From assembly GCA_963747405.1 (NCBI GenBank), contig CAVVFG010000007.1:310001-374000 (forward strand): a stretch of 64,000 nucleotides of DNA. The letters run 5' to 3'. Under the pieces are notes generated by a model. The model saw nothing but the letters and a program-made list of their open reading frames with translations, did not search any database and was not told the origin of the DNA. A program made the translations under genes and the position numbers. Position 1 is the stretch's first letter; each line of letters begins with the position of its first letter. Positions 24,703-32,771 of the stretch are shown piece after piece. Source of the DNA: Fodinibacter sp963747405 (GTDB lineage Bacteria > Actinomycetota > Actinomycetes > Actinomycetales > Dermatophilaceae).

Positions 24703-26229
24703 CTAGTCGGAGGGCCCGCCGTTGGCCGCGAGGGCCCGCAGGAGCGAGGCGGCGTCCGGGGCGTTGCGCACCAGCTCGCCGACCCCGGCCTCGGTGCCCT
24801 TGAGCGGCTCGAGCATCGGCACCCGCTGCAGCGTGCGCTGGCCCGCGACATCGAAGATCACCGAGTCCCACGACGCCGCGACGACGTCGTCGGGGAAGCG
24901 CCGCAGGCAGGTGCCGCGGAACCAGGCCCGCGTGTCGGTGGGCGGCTCGTCGACGGCGCGCTGCACGGCGGCCTCGTCGACCAGCACCTCGAGCCGGCCG
25001 GTCGCCACCAGGCGGTGCGCGAGCCCGCGGTCGGCGCGCACGTCGGACCACTGCAGGTCGACGGCCTTGAGCCGGGGGTCGCCCCAGCCGAGGGAGTCCC
25101 GCTCGCGGTAGCCCTCGAGCACGGCCAGCTTGGCGACCCAGTCGACCTCGCGGCGCGCCTCCATCGGGTCGCGGCCGAGCTTGTCGAGCACGGTGCCCCA
25201 CCAGTGCATGACCTCGGCGGTGTCGGCGTCGGGCTCGCCGCCCGACTGCTGGTCGACGAACGCGGCGGCGCGGTCGTGGTACTCCCAGAGCAGCTCCAGG
25301 GCGGTCATCCGGCGCCCGTCGACCAGCTCGACCTTGGCCTGCAGGGTGGTGTCGTGCGACACCTCGTGCAGGGTCGCCACCGGCCGGCGCACGGAGAGGT
25401 CGTCGCGGATGGCGTCGGCCTCGATCATCGCCAGCACCAGCGAGGTGGTGCCCATCTTGAGCAGGTTGGCGACGTCGCAGTGGTTGGCGTCGCCGAGGAT
25501 GACGTGCAGCCGCCGGTAGCGGTCCGCGACGGCGTGCGGCTCGTCGCGGGTGTTGATGAGCGGGCGCTTGAGCGTGGTCTCGAGGCCGACCTCGACCTCG
25601 AAGAAGTCGCTGCGCTGGGCGATCTGGTAGCCCGGGGTGCGCGAGTCGACGCCGATGCCGACCCGCCCCGAGCCGCAGATGACCTGGCGCACCACGAAGA
25701 ACGGGGTGAGGTGCCGCACGATGCTCGCGAACGGGGTGGAGCGCGCCATCAGGTAGTTCTCGTGGGTTCCGTAGGAGACGCCCTTGCCGTCGGTGTTGTT
25801 CTTGTAGAGGTTGACTCCCGGCGGCACCGTGGCCAGCCGGGCCACGGCCTCGCGCATGACGAGCTCGCCGGCGCGGTCCCAGGTGACGGCCGCCCGCGGG
25901 GTGGTGACCTCGGGCGAGCTGTACTCGGGGTGGGCGTGGTCGACGTAGAGGCGGGCGCCGTTGGTGAGCACGACGTTGGCCAGCGTGGGGTCCTCGACGT
26001 CGGTGAGCTGGCTCGGGTGGGCGGCACCCCGGCCCATGTCGAACCCGCGGGCGTCGCGCAGCGGCGCCTCGTCGGCGTAGTCCCAGCTGGCCCGCGCCGG
26101 CCGGATGCCGCGGGAGGCGGCGTAGGCCGTGACGACGTCGCCCGAGGCGACCATCGGGTTCGCCGCCGCGTTGCCGGGCACGACGATGCCGTACTCGGTC
26201 TCGATCCCCATCACACGGCGCACGGTCAT
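24703..26229 (-). CDS. dop: Deamidase/depupylase of Pup
   Basis: Dop converts the C-terminal Gln of Pup to Glu and also removes Pup from substrates. The 508-residue protein is homologous to PafA, with RRVMGIETEYGIVVPG, YVDHAHPEYSSPE and YKNNTDGKGVSYGTHENYL, and it has the Dop-specific loop after residue 40 (ASWDYADEAPLRDARGFDMGRGAAHPSQ region). TATGGT ends 6 bases before the ATG at 26229, so the first gene of the proteasome operon is probably leaderless. Its promoter overlaps that of the divergent esterase gene. Confidence 0.96.
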   Translation of the reverse strand: MTVRRVMGIETEYGIVVPGNAAANPMVASGDVVTAYAASRGIRPARASWDYADEAPLRDARGFDMGRGAAHPSQLTDVEDPTLANVVLTNGARLYVDHAHPEYSSPEVTTPRAAVTWDRAGELVMREAVARLATVPPGVNLYKNNTDGKGVSYGTHENYLMARSTPFASIVRHLTPFFVVRQVICGSGRVGIGVDSRTPGYQIAQRSDFFEVEVGLETTLKRPLINTRDEPHAVADRYRRLHVILGDANHCDVANLLKMGTTSLVLAMIEADAIRDDLSVRRPVATLHEVSHDTTLQAKVELVDGRRMTALELLWEYHDRAAAFVDQQSGGEPDADTAEVMHWWGTVLDKLGRDPMEARREVDWVAKLAVLEGYRERDSLGWGDPRLKAVDLQWSDVRADRGLAHRLVATGRLEVLVDEAAVQRAVDEPPTDTRAWFRGTCLRRFPDDVVAASWDSVIFDVAGQRTLQRVPMLEPLKGTEAGVGELVRNAPDAASLLRALAANGGPSD

Positions 26230-26249
26230 GTCTCGACCATACTGACCGG
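26230..26249. promoter_or_regulatory. 20-bp divergent promoter with overlapping -10 boxes, dop and esterase
   Basis: The minus-strand box TATGGT (complement of 26236-26241) serves dop and the plus-strand box CATACT at 26238-26243 serves the esterase gene. They share four base pairs, and each ends 6 bases before its start codon. Two RNA polymerases could not open both at once. Confidence 0.6.
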
Positions 26250-27239
26250 GTGCGCAGCTACCGCGGAATGGCTCCCCTGACGGCGCTGGTCTCACTGGTC
26301 GGTGACCGGCTCGAACGGCCCGTGGAGACACTCGACTTCGACGGCATCCAGCGCGCCCGGGCCCGTGTCCTGCCCCGCAACCCGGTCGTCGACCGGATCA
26401 CCGGGGGCACCGACCCGGCGGTCGGCATCACCTACGGCACCGCACCGGCCCGCGACGAGCACGAGATCCCGCTGCGGATCTACCGCCCGAGGGCGGTGCG
26501 CGACGCGCGCACCGACGTGCCGGTCGTCATGTGGTTCCACGGTGGGGGCTGGGTGGTCGGCAACGTGCTCGACCACGACCCGATCTGCACCTTCATCGCC
26601 GCTGCCGTCGGCTGCGTCGTGGTGTCGGTCGACTACCGGCTGGCGCCGGAGCACCGGGCCCCGGTGGCCGTCGAGGACTGTGTCGACGCCACGACCTGGG
26701 TCGGCGTCAACGGCGACGTGCTGCGCGCCGACACCGCGCGGATGGCCGTGGCCGGCGACTCCGCCGGTGGCAACCTCGCTGCGGTGGTCGCCCAGGTGCT
26801 GCGCGACCACGGCGACACCCGGCTGCGGCACCAGGCGCTGCTCTACCCGGCGACCGACCTGACCCAGTCCTCCCCCTCGGTGCGCGAGCACCCCAACGCC
26901 GCGATCCTCACCAAGAGCTCGATGGACGCGTACCGCGACCACTACGTGCCGCCGGGGCACGACCTGCGCGACCCCCTGCTCTCGCCGCTGTTCGGCCGGC
27001 TCGACGGGCTGCCGCCGGCCCTGGTGCAGACCGCCGACCTCGACCCGCTGCGCGACGACGGCATCCGGTACGCGACCGCGCTGCGCGACGCCGGGGTGCC
27101 GGTGCGGCTCACGAACTACCTCAGGGTGCCGCACGGGTTCGCGTCGATGCCGGGCGCGGCACCGGCGGTGGGGCGCCAGCACCGCTGGGAGCTCGCCCAC
27201 GAGCTGACCGCCGCGCTGCGGCCCGACCGGCGCGGTTAG
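26250..27239 (+). CDS. Alpha/beta hydrolase, hormone-sensitive-lipase family esterase
   Basis: 329-residue serine hydrolase. The oxyanion-hole motif HGGGW (MWFHGGGWVVGN), the nucleophile elbow GDSAGG with Ser about residue 169, Asp in the DPLRDDG region and the catalytic His near HGF (RVPHGFASM) complete the triad. HSL-family esterases cut short-chain esters. No signal peptide is seen. The GTG at 26250 is the only start near the -10 box. Prs follows 9 bases later, so the two may be cotranscribed, although prs also has its own -10 box. Confidence 0.88.
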   Translation: MRSYRGMAPLTALVSLVGDRLERPVETLDFDGIQRARARVLPRNPVVDRITGGTDPAVGITYGTAPARDEHEIPLRIYRPRAVRDARTDVPVVMWFHGGGWVVGNVLDHDPICTFIAAAVGCVVVSVDYRLAPEHRAPVAVEDCVDATTWVGVNGDVLRADTARMAVAGDSAGGNLAAVVAQVLRDHGDTRLRHQALLYPATDLTQSSPSVREHPNAAILTKSSMDAYRDHYVPPGHDLRDPLLSPLFGRLDGLPPALVQTADLDPLRDDGIRYATALRDAGVPVRLTNYLRVPHGFASMPGAAPAVGRQHRWELAHELTAALRPDRRG

Positions 27240-27248
27240 GCTGCGACC
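27237..27248 (+). promoter_or_regulatory. -10 box of prs overlapping the esterase stop codon
   Basis: TAGGCT at 27237-27242 starts with the TAG stop of the esterase gene and ends 6 bases before the prs ATG at 27249. This again predicts a leaderless transcript. Confidence 0.45.
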
Positions 27249-28241
27249 ATGCGCGAGGTCGTCGTGTTCTCCGGGTCGGCGCACACCGCCCTCGCCCACC
27301 GGATCTGCGACGAGCTGGGGGTGACCCTCTCCGAGACGCTGATCAGCCGGTTCAGCAACGACTGCCTGCAGGCACAGCTGCTGGCGAACTGCCGCCAGCG
27401 CGACGTCTACCTCGTGCAGCCGCTCGTGCCACCGACCCAGGACTCCCTCATGGAGCTGCTCCTGATGATCGACGCCGCGCGCGGGGCCTCCGCCTCGATG
27501 ATCACGGCCGTCATCCCCCACTACGCCTACGCGCGCAGCGACAAGAAGGACGCCTCCCGCATCAGCCTCGGGGGGCGCCTCGTCGCCGACCTGATCTCGA
27601 CCGCCGGCGCCGACCGGGTGCTGACGATGAACCTGCACGCCCCGCAGGTGCACGGCTTCTTCTCGGTGCCGGTCGACCACCTCACCGCGCTCGGGGTGCT
27701 CGCCGACCACTTCCGGCAGCAGGACCTCGACAACGCCGTCGTCGTCTCCCCCGACCTCGGCAACGCCAAGGACGCCACCCAGTTCTCGCGGCTGCTCGGC
27801 CTGCCGGTCGCCGCCGGCTCGAAGCGTCGGCTCGGCGACGACCGGGTCGTCATCGACTCGATCGTCGGCGACGTCGAGGGCAGGCGGGCCGTCATCCTCG
27901 ACGACGAGATCGCCACGGGGGGCTCGATCCTCGAGCTGCTCGACCGGCTCGCCGAGCGCGGGGTCACCGAGGCGGCCGTGGCGTGCACGCACGGGCTGTT
28001 CGCCGGGCGGGCCGTCGAGCGCCTGCGCCACCACCCGATGGTCAGCGAGGTGGTCACCACCGACACGGTGCCGGCGCCGACCGGCTGGCCCGAGCTCCAG
28101 ATACGTTCTGTCGCAGGCCTGTTCGCCGAGGCGATCAAGCGCATCCACGAGGGCGAGTCGGTGTCGAGCCTGTTCGACGGCGTCGACCCGACGCACGCCC
28201 CGCCGCGCCAGCGGTCGCTGTTCGACCGGGTGCGCTCGTGA
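27249..28241 (+). CDS. prs: Ribose-phosphate pyrophosphokinase (PRPP synthase)
   Basis: PRPP synthase makes phosphoribosyl pyrophosphate from ribose 5-phosphate and ATP for nucleotide, His and Trp synthesis. The 330-residue protein has the flexible-loop region IPHYAYARSDKKDASRISLGG and the PRPP-binding signature VILDDEIATGGSI. The KKDASRISL loop and other changes differ from the usual bacterial KDKKDKPRVPI-like loop, so this is a divergent paralogue; a canonical prs next to glmU would be expected elsewhere. Its place inside the proteasome neighbourhood is not explained. Confidence 0.88.
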   Translation: MREVVVFSGSAHTALAHRICDELGVTLSETLISRFSNDCLQAQLLANCRQRDVYLVQPLVPPTQDSLMELLLMIDAARGASASMITAVIPHYAYARSDKKDASRISLGGRLVADLISTAGADRVLTMNLHAPQVHGFFSVPVDHLTALGVLADHFRQQDLDNAVVVSPDLGNAKDATQFSRLLGLPVAAGSKRRLGDDRVVIDSIVGDVEGRRAVILDDEIATGGSILELLDRLAERGVTEAAVACTHGLFAGRAVERLRHHPMVSEVVTTDTVPAPTGWPELQIRSVAGLFAEAIKRIHEGESVSSLFDGVDPTHAPPRQRSLFDRVRS

Positions 28242-28585
28242 GCCGTGCGCTCCCCGCGGTGCTCGACGTCGCGCTCGTCATCCTCTTCGCCGCGGTCGGG
28301 CGGCGGTCGCACGCCGAGGGCCTCGACGTCACCGGCATCCTGCGCACCGCGGCCCCCTTCCTCGTCGGCACCGCGGCCGGCTGGCTGCTCGCCGGCCTGA
28401 CCCTCGACACCGGGCCCCGCTCGCTCGCCTACGGTGCGGTCGTGCTGGTGTGCACCGTCGTGCTCGGCATGCTGCTGCGGCGCGTGCTGGGCGAGGGCAC
28501 CGCGCTGTCCTTCGTCGTCGTGGCCACGACGGTGCTCGCGGTGCTGCTCCTGGGCTGGCGCCTCGTGGCCCGCTTGGTCAGCTGA
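28238..28585 (+). CDS. DUF3054 family membrane protein
   Basis: 115-residue protein with four hydrophobic segments (ALPAVLDVALVILFAAVGRRSH first). The family is common in actinobacteria and has no known function. The GTG at 28238 overlaps the prs stop by 4 bases, so it is probably translated from the prs message. The 3' end overlaps the convergent LLM gene by 8 bp. Confidence 0.82.
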   Translation: MSRALPAVLDVALVILFAAVGRRSHAEGLDVTGILRTAAPFLVGTAAGWLLAGLTLDTGPRSLAYGAVVLVCTVVLGMLLRRVLGEGTALSFVVVATTVLAVLLLGWRLVARLVS

Positions 28586-29471
28586 CCTGCCGCACGACCT
28601 GCGCGACCAGGGGGTAGACGGCCGGGTCGGTGTCGTTGGCCATGCCGAGGATGACGTGGTCGATGCCCGCGTCGCCGAGGCGGCCCAGGCGCTCGACTAC
28701 CTGGTCGACCGACTCCGTGCGCATCCCCTCGGGCACGGCGGCGCCGGTGTCGAGCGCCAGCCGGGACAGGCAGGTCTTCGAGATCTCGTCGTAGTCGCGG
28801 CCGACGTCTGCGCAGTGCCCGCGCAGCACGTCGAGCTTGTGCGGGATGCCCTGCGGCCCGAGCCCCATGTCGAACAGGTTGCACGCGTCGGCGTACTGGG
28901 CGACCAGGCGCAGGGTGCGCTTCTCTCCCCCGCCGCCGACCATGATCGGCGGCCGCCGCACCGGCTGCGGGTGGTTCATCGGGCGCTCGGCCCGCACCAC
29001 CTCGCCCGCGAACGGGCTGTCGTCGTCGGCGAACATCCGGTGCGCCAGCTGCAGGGTGTCCTCGAGCAGCCGGAACCGGTCGCGGGTCGAGGGGTAGGGC
29101 ACCCCCAGGCCGGCGTGCTCGGCCTCGTTCCACGCGGCCCCGATGCCCAGCCAGGCGCGCCCGCCGGAGAGCACGTCGAGCGTGGTGACGGTCTTGAGCA
29201 GGATGCCGGGGTGCCGGTAGGTCACGCCGGTCACCAGGGTCCCCAGCTCGATCCGCTCGGTCACCGCTGCGGCGTGCGCCAGCGTGGTGTAGCCCTCGAG
29301 CATGTCGAGCTCGGGCGGCCCGACGACACCGATCTGGAAGAAGTGGTCCATCACCCACAGCGAGGCCAGGCCGGCCTGGTCGGCGTCACGGGCCACCGCC
29401 CGCCAGGTCGCTCCGGTCGAGGCGGGGGCGCCGGGCCAGCTGAACGAGGAGACCTGCAGTCCGAGCTTCAT
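28578..29471 (-). CDS. LLM-class F420-dependent oxidoreductase
   Basis: 297-residue luciferase-like (TIM-barrel) enzyme. It shows the N-terminal MKLGLQVSSFSWPG strand, TLVTGVTYRHPGILLKTVTTLDVLSGGRAWLGIGAAW and PPIMVGGGGEKRTLRLVAQYADACN, which are typical of F420-binding members. Substrate unknown. The ATG at 29471 lies 5 bases beyond the stop of the 2H-phosphoesterase gene, with GGATGACGGG upstream that may serve as a weak ribosome site. Two such enzymes occur in the window, consistent with F420 use. Confidence 0.87.
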   Translation of the reverse strand: MKLGLQVSSFSWPGAPASTGATWRAVARDADQAGLASLWVMDHFFQIGVVGPPELDMLEGYTTLAHAAAVTERIELGTLVTGVTYRHPGILLKTVTTLDVLSGGRAWLGIGAAWNEAEHAGLGVPYPSTRDRFRLLEDTLQLAHRMFADDDSPFAGEVVRAERPMNHPQPVRRPPIMVGGGGEKRTLRLVAQYADACNLFDMGLGPQGIPHKLDVLRGHCADVGRDYDEISKTCLSRLALDTGAAVPEGMRTESVDQVVERLGRLGDAGIDHVILGMANDTDPAVYPLVAQVVRQVS

Positions 29472-29475
29472 CCCG

Positions 29476-29991
29476 TCATCCTGCGCGCGGGTCACCCGCT
29501 CGCGCAACGGGGGTGACGGCGGCGGCATCCGGGTCCCAGCGCCGCAGCTCGGTCAGGCTCAGCACCTCGTCGTCCCAGCCGACCACGTCGAGCGCCTCCT
29601 GCACGCGCTCCCTGGGCACCCGGCGGGCCAGTGTCACGTGCGGCAGCCAGCCCGGGTGCTGGCGGCCGGGCACCAGCGCGCGCACCCGGAGCACGGCAGC
29701 CACGGCCGGGTCGTCGACGTCGACCGCGCGGGCGAGGGTGACCCTGGCCCCACCGAGCACCAGCAGGCCCGACACCCGCACCCGCAGCGGCAGCAGCGGG
29801 CCGAGCACCCGCCCGGCCGCCGCCACCGCCGCCTGCGGGACGGCCGGCGCCGACACCACGGTGAGGTGCACCGCGTTGCTCGCGCCGCGGTGGTCGAGCT
29901 GCGAGGGCAGCCCCGCCTCGCGCAGCGCCACCCACGAGGCGCGCACCACCGCCGCCCCCACGGCATCCGGGAGCAGCTCGAGCGAGTGCAG
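29476..29991 (-). CDS. 2H-phosphoesterase / 2'-5' RNA ligase-like protein
   Basis: 171-residue protein with the two HxT/S motifs of the 2H phosphoesterase superfamily (VHLTVV and PHVTLARRV), in the order and spacing of LigT/ThpR-like proteins, which cut or join 2',5' or cyclic phosphodiester bonds in RNA. The reading frame matches the family from LHSLELLPDA onward, but no ATG, GTG or TTG occurs there. The only fitting start is CTG at 29991, 9 bases after the arc stop. A GTG at 29961 would remove the first ten family-like residues. Translation may be coupled to arc. Confidence 0.7.
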   Translation of the reverse strand: MHSLELLPDAVGAAVVRASWVALREAGLPSQLDHRGASNAVHLTVVSAPAVPQAAVAAAGRVLGPLLPLRVRVSGLLVLGGARVTLARAVDVDDPAVAAVLRVRALVPGRQHPGWLPHVTLARRVPRERVQEALDVVGWDDEVLSLTELRRWDPDAAAVTPVARAGDPRAG

Positions 29992-29999
29992 CGGTGGGC

Positions 30000-31751
30000 T
30001 CAGAGGTACTGGCCGGTGTTGGCGACGGTGTTGATCGACTTGCCGGGCTCGGTGCCCTCCTTGGTCTTGATGAGGGTGCGGATGTAGACGATCCGCTCCC
30101 CCTTCTTGCCGGAGATGCGCGCCCAGTCGTCGGGGTTGGTCGTGTTGGGCAGGTCCTCGTTCTCGCGGAACTCGTCGGTGCACGACTGCAGCAGGTGCTC
30201 GACCCGCAGGCCGCGCTGGCCGGTGTCGAGGAAGTCCTTGATCGCCATCTTCTTGGAGCGGTCGACGATGTTCTGGATCATCGCGCCGGAGTTGAAGTCC
30301 TTGAAGTACAGGATCTCCTTGTCGCCACCGGCGTAGGTGACCTCGAGGAAGCGGTTCTCCTCCTCCTCGGTGTACATCCGCAGCACCACCGCGTCGATCA
30401 TCGCCTGGAGCGTCGCCTCCTCGGAGCCGCCGTTCTGGGCGACGTCGTCGGGGTGCAGCGGCAGCCCGGCGATGAGGTACTTGCCGAAGATGTCGCGGGC
30501 GGCCTCGGCGTCGGGGCGCTCGATCTTGATCTTCACGTCGAGTCGGCCGGGGCGCAGGATCGCGGGGTCGATCATGTCCTCGCGGTTGGAGGCGCCGATC
30601 ACGATGACGTTCTCGAGCCCCTCGACGCCGTCGATCTCGGCGAGCAGCTGCGGCACGATCGTGGTCTCGACGTCGGAGGACACGCCCGAACCACGGGTGC
30701 GGAACAGCGACTCCATCTCGTCGAAGAAGACGACGACCGGGTAGCCCTCGTTGGACTTCTCACGGGCCCGCTGGAAGATGAGCCGGATGTGCCGCTCGGT
30801 CTCGCCGACGTACTTGTTGAGCAGCTCGGGGCCCTTGATGTTGAGGAAGTAGGACTTGCCCGGCTCGCGGCCCTCCTTGTCGGCGACCTTGCGGGCCAGG
30901 GATGCCGCCACCGCCTTGGCGATCATCGTCTTGCCGCAGCCGGGCGGCCCGTAGAGCAGCACGCCCTTGGGCGGCTTGAGCTGGTGCTCGATGTAGAGGT
31001 CGGGGTGCAGGTAGGGCAGCTCGACGGCGTCGCGGATGGCCTCGATCTGCCCGGTGAGGCCGCCGATGTCGGTGTAGTCGATGTCGGGCACCTCCTCGAG
31101 CACGAGGTCGGCGACCTCGGCCTTGGGGATGCGCTCGAAGACGAAGCCGGAGCGCGACTCGAGCAGCAGCGCGTCGCCGGCCCGGATGGTCTGGCCCTCT
31201 AGGGACGCGGCGACCCGGCAGACCCGCTCCTCGTCGGCCTGGGCGACCACCAGCACCCGGCCGTCGTCGAGGATCTCCTTGCAGAGCACGACCTCGCCGG
31301 TGGTCTCGTAGCCGTGGGCGGCGACGATGTTCATCGCCTCGTTGAGCATGACCTCGCGACCGGGCACGAGCTGGCCCTCGTCGAGGGAGGGGCTCACGGC
31401 CACGTGCATCTTGCGCCCGCTGGTGAGGATGTCGGCGGTGCCGTCGTCGAAGCCCTCGATGACGATGCCGTAGGCCGCCGGCGGCTGGGCCAGCCGGTCG
31501 ACCTCGGACTTCAGCGTGACGATCTGCTCACGGGCGTCACGCAGGGTGCGCACCAGGCGCTCGTTCTGGGCGGACACGGTGGACAGCTGGGAGCGCAGGC
31601 CGGTGAGGTCGCGCTCGAGGGCGCGCAGCTGGGCCGGCGTGGCCGAGCCGCGGGCCCGCAACGCCGTGATCTCGGCCTCGAGCGACTCCCGCTCGGCCTC
31701 GAGGCGCTCGCGGGTGCCGGGCTGCTCGGCCCTGGGCTCGTCGGTGCTCAT
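30000..31751 (-). CDS. arc: Proteasome-associated AAA ATPase (Arc/Mpa)
   Basis: 583-residue hexameric unfoldase that captures pupylated proteins and feeds them to PrcBA. Residues about 10-90 form the coiled coil that binds Pup. Two OB folds follow (about 95-235), then the AAA module with Walker A GPPGCGKT at 268-275, Walker B VVVFFDEM and the arginine-finger region ASNREDMIDPAILRPGRLD. The C-terminus ends GQYL, the tail that inserts into PrcA pockets. TATCGT ends 5 bases before the ATG, a near-leaderless start. It lies 3.8 kb from dop, separated by five genes. Confidence 0.96.
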   Translation of the reverse strand: MSTDEPRAEQPGTRERLEAERESLEAEITALRARGSATPAQLRALERDLTGLRSQLSTVSAQNERLVRTLRDAREQIVTLKSEVDRLAQPPAAYGIVIEGFDDGTADILTSGRKMHVAVSPSLDEGQLVPGREVMLNEAMNIVAAHGYETTGEVVLCKEILDDGRVLVVAQADEERVCRVAASLEGQTIRAGDALLLESRSGFVFERIPKAEVADLVLEEVPDIDYTDIGGLTGQIEAIRDAVELPYLHPDLYIEHQLKPPKGVLLYGPPGCGKTMIAKAVAASLARKVADKEGREPGKSYFLNIKGPELLNKYVGETERHIRLIFQRAREKSNEGYPVVVFFDEMESLFRTRGSGVSSDVETTIVPQLLAEIDGVEGLENVIVIGASNREDMIDPAILRPGRLDVKIKIERPDAEAARDIFGKYLIAGLPLHPDDVAQNGGSEEATLQAMIDAVVLRMYTEEEENRFLEVTYAGGDKEILYFKDFNSGAMIQNIVDRSKKMAIKDFLDTGQRGLRVEHLLQSCTDEFRENEDLPNTTNPDDWARISGKKGERIVYIRTLIKTKEGTEPGKSINTVANTGQYL

Positions 31752-31773
31752 GCTCGACGATAACCCGCGCAGG

Positions 31774-32760
31774 TCAGGTCTGAGCGGAGGTATCGGTCAC
31801 CGAACGCACGGTCCGTCGAACCCGCTTGGCCGACGGCACCCGCTCGCCGACGGCCTCGGGGGTCCAGTCCTGCTCCACGGCATCCTCGCCGGTGACGTAG
31901 CCGCGGCCGGGGCGGCGCTTGCGCAGCGGCGGGGTGACCCCCGGCGCGAGGCGCCGGGTGGTGATGAGGAAGCCGGTGTGTCCGTGCATGCGGTGCTGGG
32001 GACGCACGGCCAGCCCCTCGAGGTGCCAGCCGCGCACCAGCGACTCCCAGGCCTGCGGCTCGGTGAAGCAGTCGCTGTCGCGCATCGCCTCGGCGACCTT
32101 CGACAGCTGGGTGGCCGTGGCGACGTAGCAGATCAGCACGCCGCCTGGCGCGAGCGCGTCGGCGACGACCTCGAGGCACTCCCAGGGCGCCAGCATGTCG
32201 AGCACGACCCGGTCGACGGTGCCGTCGTCGACGGTGCCGGGGAGCACCTCGACGAGGTCGCCCACGGTGACGGTCCATGCGGGGTGGTCGGTGCCGAAGT
32301 AGTCGCGCGCATTGGCCTTCGCGATCTCGGCGAAGTCCTCGCGCCGCTCGAAGGAGTGCACCCGCCCCGACTCCCCCACGGCCCGCAGCAGCGACATCGA
32401 CAGCGCGCCCGAGCCCACGCCGGCCTCGACGACCACCGCCCCGGGGAAGATGTCGGCCATCATCACGATCTGGCCGGCGTCCTTGGGGTAGACGACGGCG
32501 GCGCCGCGCGGCATCGACATCACGTAGTCGGACAGCAGCGGCCGCAGGGCGAGGTACTCGACACCCGCGGTGTTGGTGACCGTGGAGCCGTCCGGCATCC
32601 CGATCAGGGTGTCGTGCTCGAGGTGACCGCGGTGCGTGTGGAACTGCTTCCCGGGGCTCAGCGCGATCGTGTGCATCCGGCCCTTGGGGTCGGTCAGCTG
32701 GATGCGCTCGCCCGCGGAGAACCGGCCGCGCCGCAGCTCGGCGCCCGTGGGGGGTGTCAT
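31774..32760 (-). CDS. trmI: tRNA (adenine-58-N1)-methyltransferase
   Basis: 328-residue SAM-dependent enzyme that makes m1A58 in the T-loop of tRNAs. The N-terminal beta domain (GERIQLTDPKGRMHTI) precedes a Rossmann methyltransferase domain with VVVEAGVGSGALSMSLLRAVG and VVLDMLAPWECL. The C-terminus has an extra basic tail. The ATG at 32760 has TAGACT 8 bases upstream. In actinobacteria this gene is a usual neighbour of arc; it lies 22 bases upstream here. Confidence 0.93.
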   Translation of the reverse strand: MTPPTGAELRRGRFSAGERIQLTDPKGRMHTIALSPGKQFHTHRGHLEHDTLIGMPDGSTVTNTAGVEYLALRPLLSDYVMSMPRGAAVVYPKDAGQIVMMADIFPGAVVVEAGVGSGALSMSLLRAVGESGRVHSFERREDFAEIAKANARDYFGTDHPAWTVTVGDLVEVLPGTVDDGTVDRVVLDMLAPWECLEVVADALAPGGVLICYVATATQLSKVAEAMRDSDCFTEPQAWESLVRGWHLEGLAVRPQHRMHGHTGFLITTRRLAPGVTPPLRKRRPGRGYVTGEDAVEQDWTPEAVGERVPSAKRVRRTVRSVTDTSAQT

Positions 32761-32771
32761 GTGGCCGCAGT

